Positions 31,174-33,217 of a stretch of DNA of 33,217 bases are shown in pieces. The notes under the pieces were generated by a model. It was not told the origin of the DNA and made no database searches. It saw only the letters and a program-made list of their open reading frames with translations. The translations under genes were made by a program, and so were the position numbers. Source of the DNA: Oppiella nova (lineage: Eukaryota; Arthropoda; Arachnida; Sarcoptiformes; Oppiidae); NCBI GenBank assembly GCA_905397405.1, contig CAJPVJ010000138.1, positions 1 to 33,217 of the forward strand, given 5' to 3'. How positions within the stretch are numbered: the first letter of the stretch is position 1; each line of letters begins with the position of its first letter.

Positions 31174-31211
<38 letters not shown>
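31174..31211. repeat. (GA)n microsatellite
   Basis: About 19 GA units. It is preceded at 31134-31161 by a twofold tandem TGATGTACAGCCAG. Confidence 0.97.
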
Positions 31212-31212
<1 letters not shown>

Positions 31213-33168
31213 AGAGTAGGAATGACTGCAAATAAAAGTGATTCACAGCTACACATCTCCACAACAAACTCACTTTCGGTCTGTTTTTGTGTATGCATTG
31301 CATCCATAAGAGCACTGAGAGGAGAGAGAAAAGCGGAAACTTTGGGATTCTCTTTGTTTACCTGTCAATGGATGAGCAAAAGCCAGAGAAGCGGAACCAA
31401 AGCTACCAAAAGAGACAAATGAAGCGAATCCAACCCAACACCCAATCCATGCTCTACTCTAAATGCATACTCTCTTCACTATTCACTTATAACTTATAAA
31501 TATTAGTTATGGTTATCGATATTTCGTCAAAAGTGGATGAAGTGGTGAATCGAGAAATCACTTGATGTTTGTCTCTCAAAACATACCATTTATAATGTAT
31601 TCAAAATAAAACCCTAATTCACATAAAGTTAACCTTAAATGGCAAACAGACTCGCATTGCACGCAAACCTCTCAATAGGGCTTTATTTGAACGCTATTTC
31701 AAATACGCCCAACAAATCACAGTTACAATTAGCAGTTTCATGCAATTTGCTTAAATTACCCAGCTTACGTAACTACCTCTAATTTAAATTCTGTTACACA
31801 ATTATTGCTACCCAACACGAACAGGCTAAGAATAATGCCATCTAATATCTTATATTAGAATATTTATATAATATTAAAAAAAATTGAAATTCTATGGGAT
31901 TTAAGGATAATAATGAATATTTAATACGATTGGTATTGAGCCTAAAGTGAATTCATTGGTATAACTTATTTTGTCAAAAATAACAAATTCCCATAAAACT
32001 GAAAATAAAGTTGAAATGAAAGGAAATTTAAATTCTGTAATGTAATGAAAAAACATTTGACTCGACAATCAAAACAGTGTGACATTCATTCAATCAAAGC
32101 GATGTTTGTGCAGACATTCAATACAATAAGTATTTTGTAAGTATTGGTAAGATGTATGAAATATTTTGTAAAAGGAAATGGTTTTGTGTCTTCATTAGGA
32201 GAGACAATCTTTGGGCTTAAGTTTGATTAAACAGTATTGTAGGGAATGGTATGGTATGATAGAGTGGAGAAGCACTAAATCACATTTGGTGCCTCTTTGC
32301 AAGTGTTTCATTGGTGTCGGTGTATGTAGTGATTGGTTGGTCGCAAATCTGAGCTAACCTTTAACTCGTCTCACCTCCACATCTGGTGACCAGATGTGAT
32401 GCCTTTATGTCTGTAGTGATGATGTACGACATGTTTGCAGAAATAGTGTGGGAACTCGTCATCCATTTATGATAGCATTAAAAATATCGAATTTCCTTAC
32501 TTTGGGTTACTTTGGGTTTACTTTAAATTTCATTTAGAGATGAGTTCAGACGAGACTCCACAGAGTCCTCAGTCCTGTCCACTAATATAAGACCTAAACT
32601 TAAGGCAACTCAACGACTAGTGGTTAACAGTTTGTGTCCATTCGCTTGATTGGACTGAGAGAAAGGTGAGTGAGAGTAGGGCTATAGAGGGCTGACATCC
32701 TTATTAGTGGTGCGCCCATCAAAACATGGGAATCAACTAAGACTTGAAGACTTGTTCTCCGAAACAATACATCATATTCTTAGTGATACTCTCGACATAA
32801 GCACACATTTGTGACTCCAGTTCGTCATTCCTATGGCAACAGAGGTAGCACTGGTAGCAGTGATAGCACTGGTAGCAGGTGTCACATCCAGCGCAGCTCA
32901 ACAATAATCACAATACACCATACATTGTACTATATTAAATCATCCATTAATTCAAATATAAACTCAATGCAAATCTTAAGACTTTTATTACACAAATAAA
33001 GCATTTCATTGAAAACATTATTGATTTGAGTATTAAAAACAAACACATTTGAATAAAATGTATTCAATGACTAAAAACTTGGAAGTTTATATTAAATTGT
33101 AGACCAGATATAATACTGTAGTATTGTATTGATTAGCTTTAAGCGAGAGAATACATTCACTGAATAGA

Positions 33169-33169
<1 letters not shown>

Positions 33170-33217
<48 letters not shown>
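33170..33217. repeat. (GA)n microsatellite at the window edge
   Basis: About 24 GA units running to the end of the window, with one GC interruption near the end. Confidence 0.97.

Larger units (their letters stand above)
23654..33217 (-). other. Upstream zfh1 intron or 5' region, no confirmed exon
   Basis: Because exon A begins with an acceptor, at least one exon lies further 5'. In ZEB genes the first exon is short and encodes a basic CKRRKQ-like peptide; I looked for a minus-strand match and did not find one. The region is AT-rich with several (GA)n tracts. One weak phase-compatible candidate first exon is listed at 24822-24909. Otherwise I see nothing I can support. Confidence 0.6.

Noticed and set aside
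31001-31422. ORFs with SLSLSL or RERERE runs
   Set aside because: They arise from the (GA)n microsatellite read in three frames.
1-33217. Retroelements, tRNA or rRNA genes
   Set aside because: No polymerase, integrase or capsid-like frames, long terminal repeats or recognisable structural RNA genes were seen.

Overview
The window holds one recognisable gene: a zfh1/ZEB-family zinc-finger homeobox transcription factor on the minus strand. Nine coding exons assemble in consistent phase between 23653 and 3400, giving at least 1229 codons without the first coding exon. The rest is AT-rich, microsatellite-laden intron and flanking DNA with no other gene I can support. The split gene, GT-AG introns of 64-126 nt beside a 15.7-kb intron, low GC and (GA)n tracts indicate an animal. 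The finger sequence [17 protein letters not shown] followed by KAFKFKHHLKEH matches protostome Zfh1, so an arthropod is likely, perhaps a mite. That placement is inference.

Layout, left to right: 1-2256 is AT-rich DNA downstream of the gene. 2257-3636 is a tandem duplication of about 690 bp; each copy carries a full terminal coding exon of zfh1 (2709-2810 and 3400-3501). 3628-7178 holds seven closely spaced exons: C-terminal fingers, the CtBP motif, the homeodomain, the central finger and the N-terminal finger cluster. 7179-22842 is one large intron, containing two ambiguous bases (9650, 17327). Each N touches a dinucleotide tract and an exact inverted copy of DNA 0.8-1.4 kb away, which looks like assembly trouble. 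22843-23653 holds two exons for the acidic N-terminal region. 23654-33217 is upstream intron or 5' DNA; the first coding exon is not confidently found.

The predicted protein has the family layout: an acidic N-terminus with the conserved [13 protein letters not shown] motif, five N-terminal C2H2/CCHC fingers, one central finger, a homeodomain, a PLDLS CtBP-recruitment motif and three C-terminal fingers. By family knowledge it should be a nuclear, E-box-binding repressor active in mesoderm, muscle, neural and germline-niche development.

The most notable observation is the terminal-exon duplication. Both copies encode the same last 33 residues and stop, differ by one synonymous base within the coding part and by about 1.3% overall, and both keep splice acceptors. 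This is either a real pair of interchangeable last exons with different 3' UTRs, or two haplotypes assembled in tandem.
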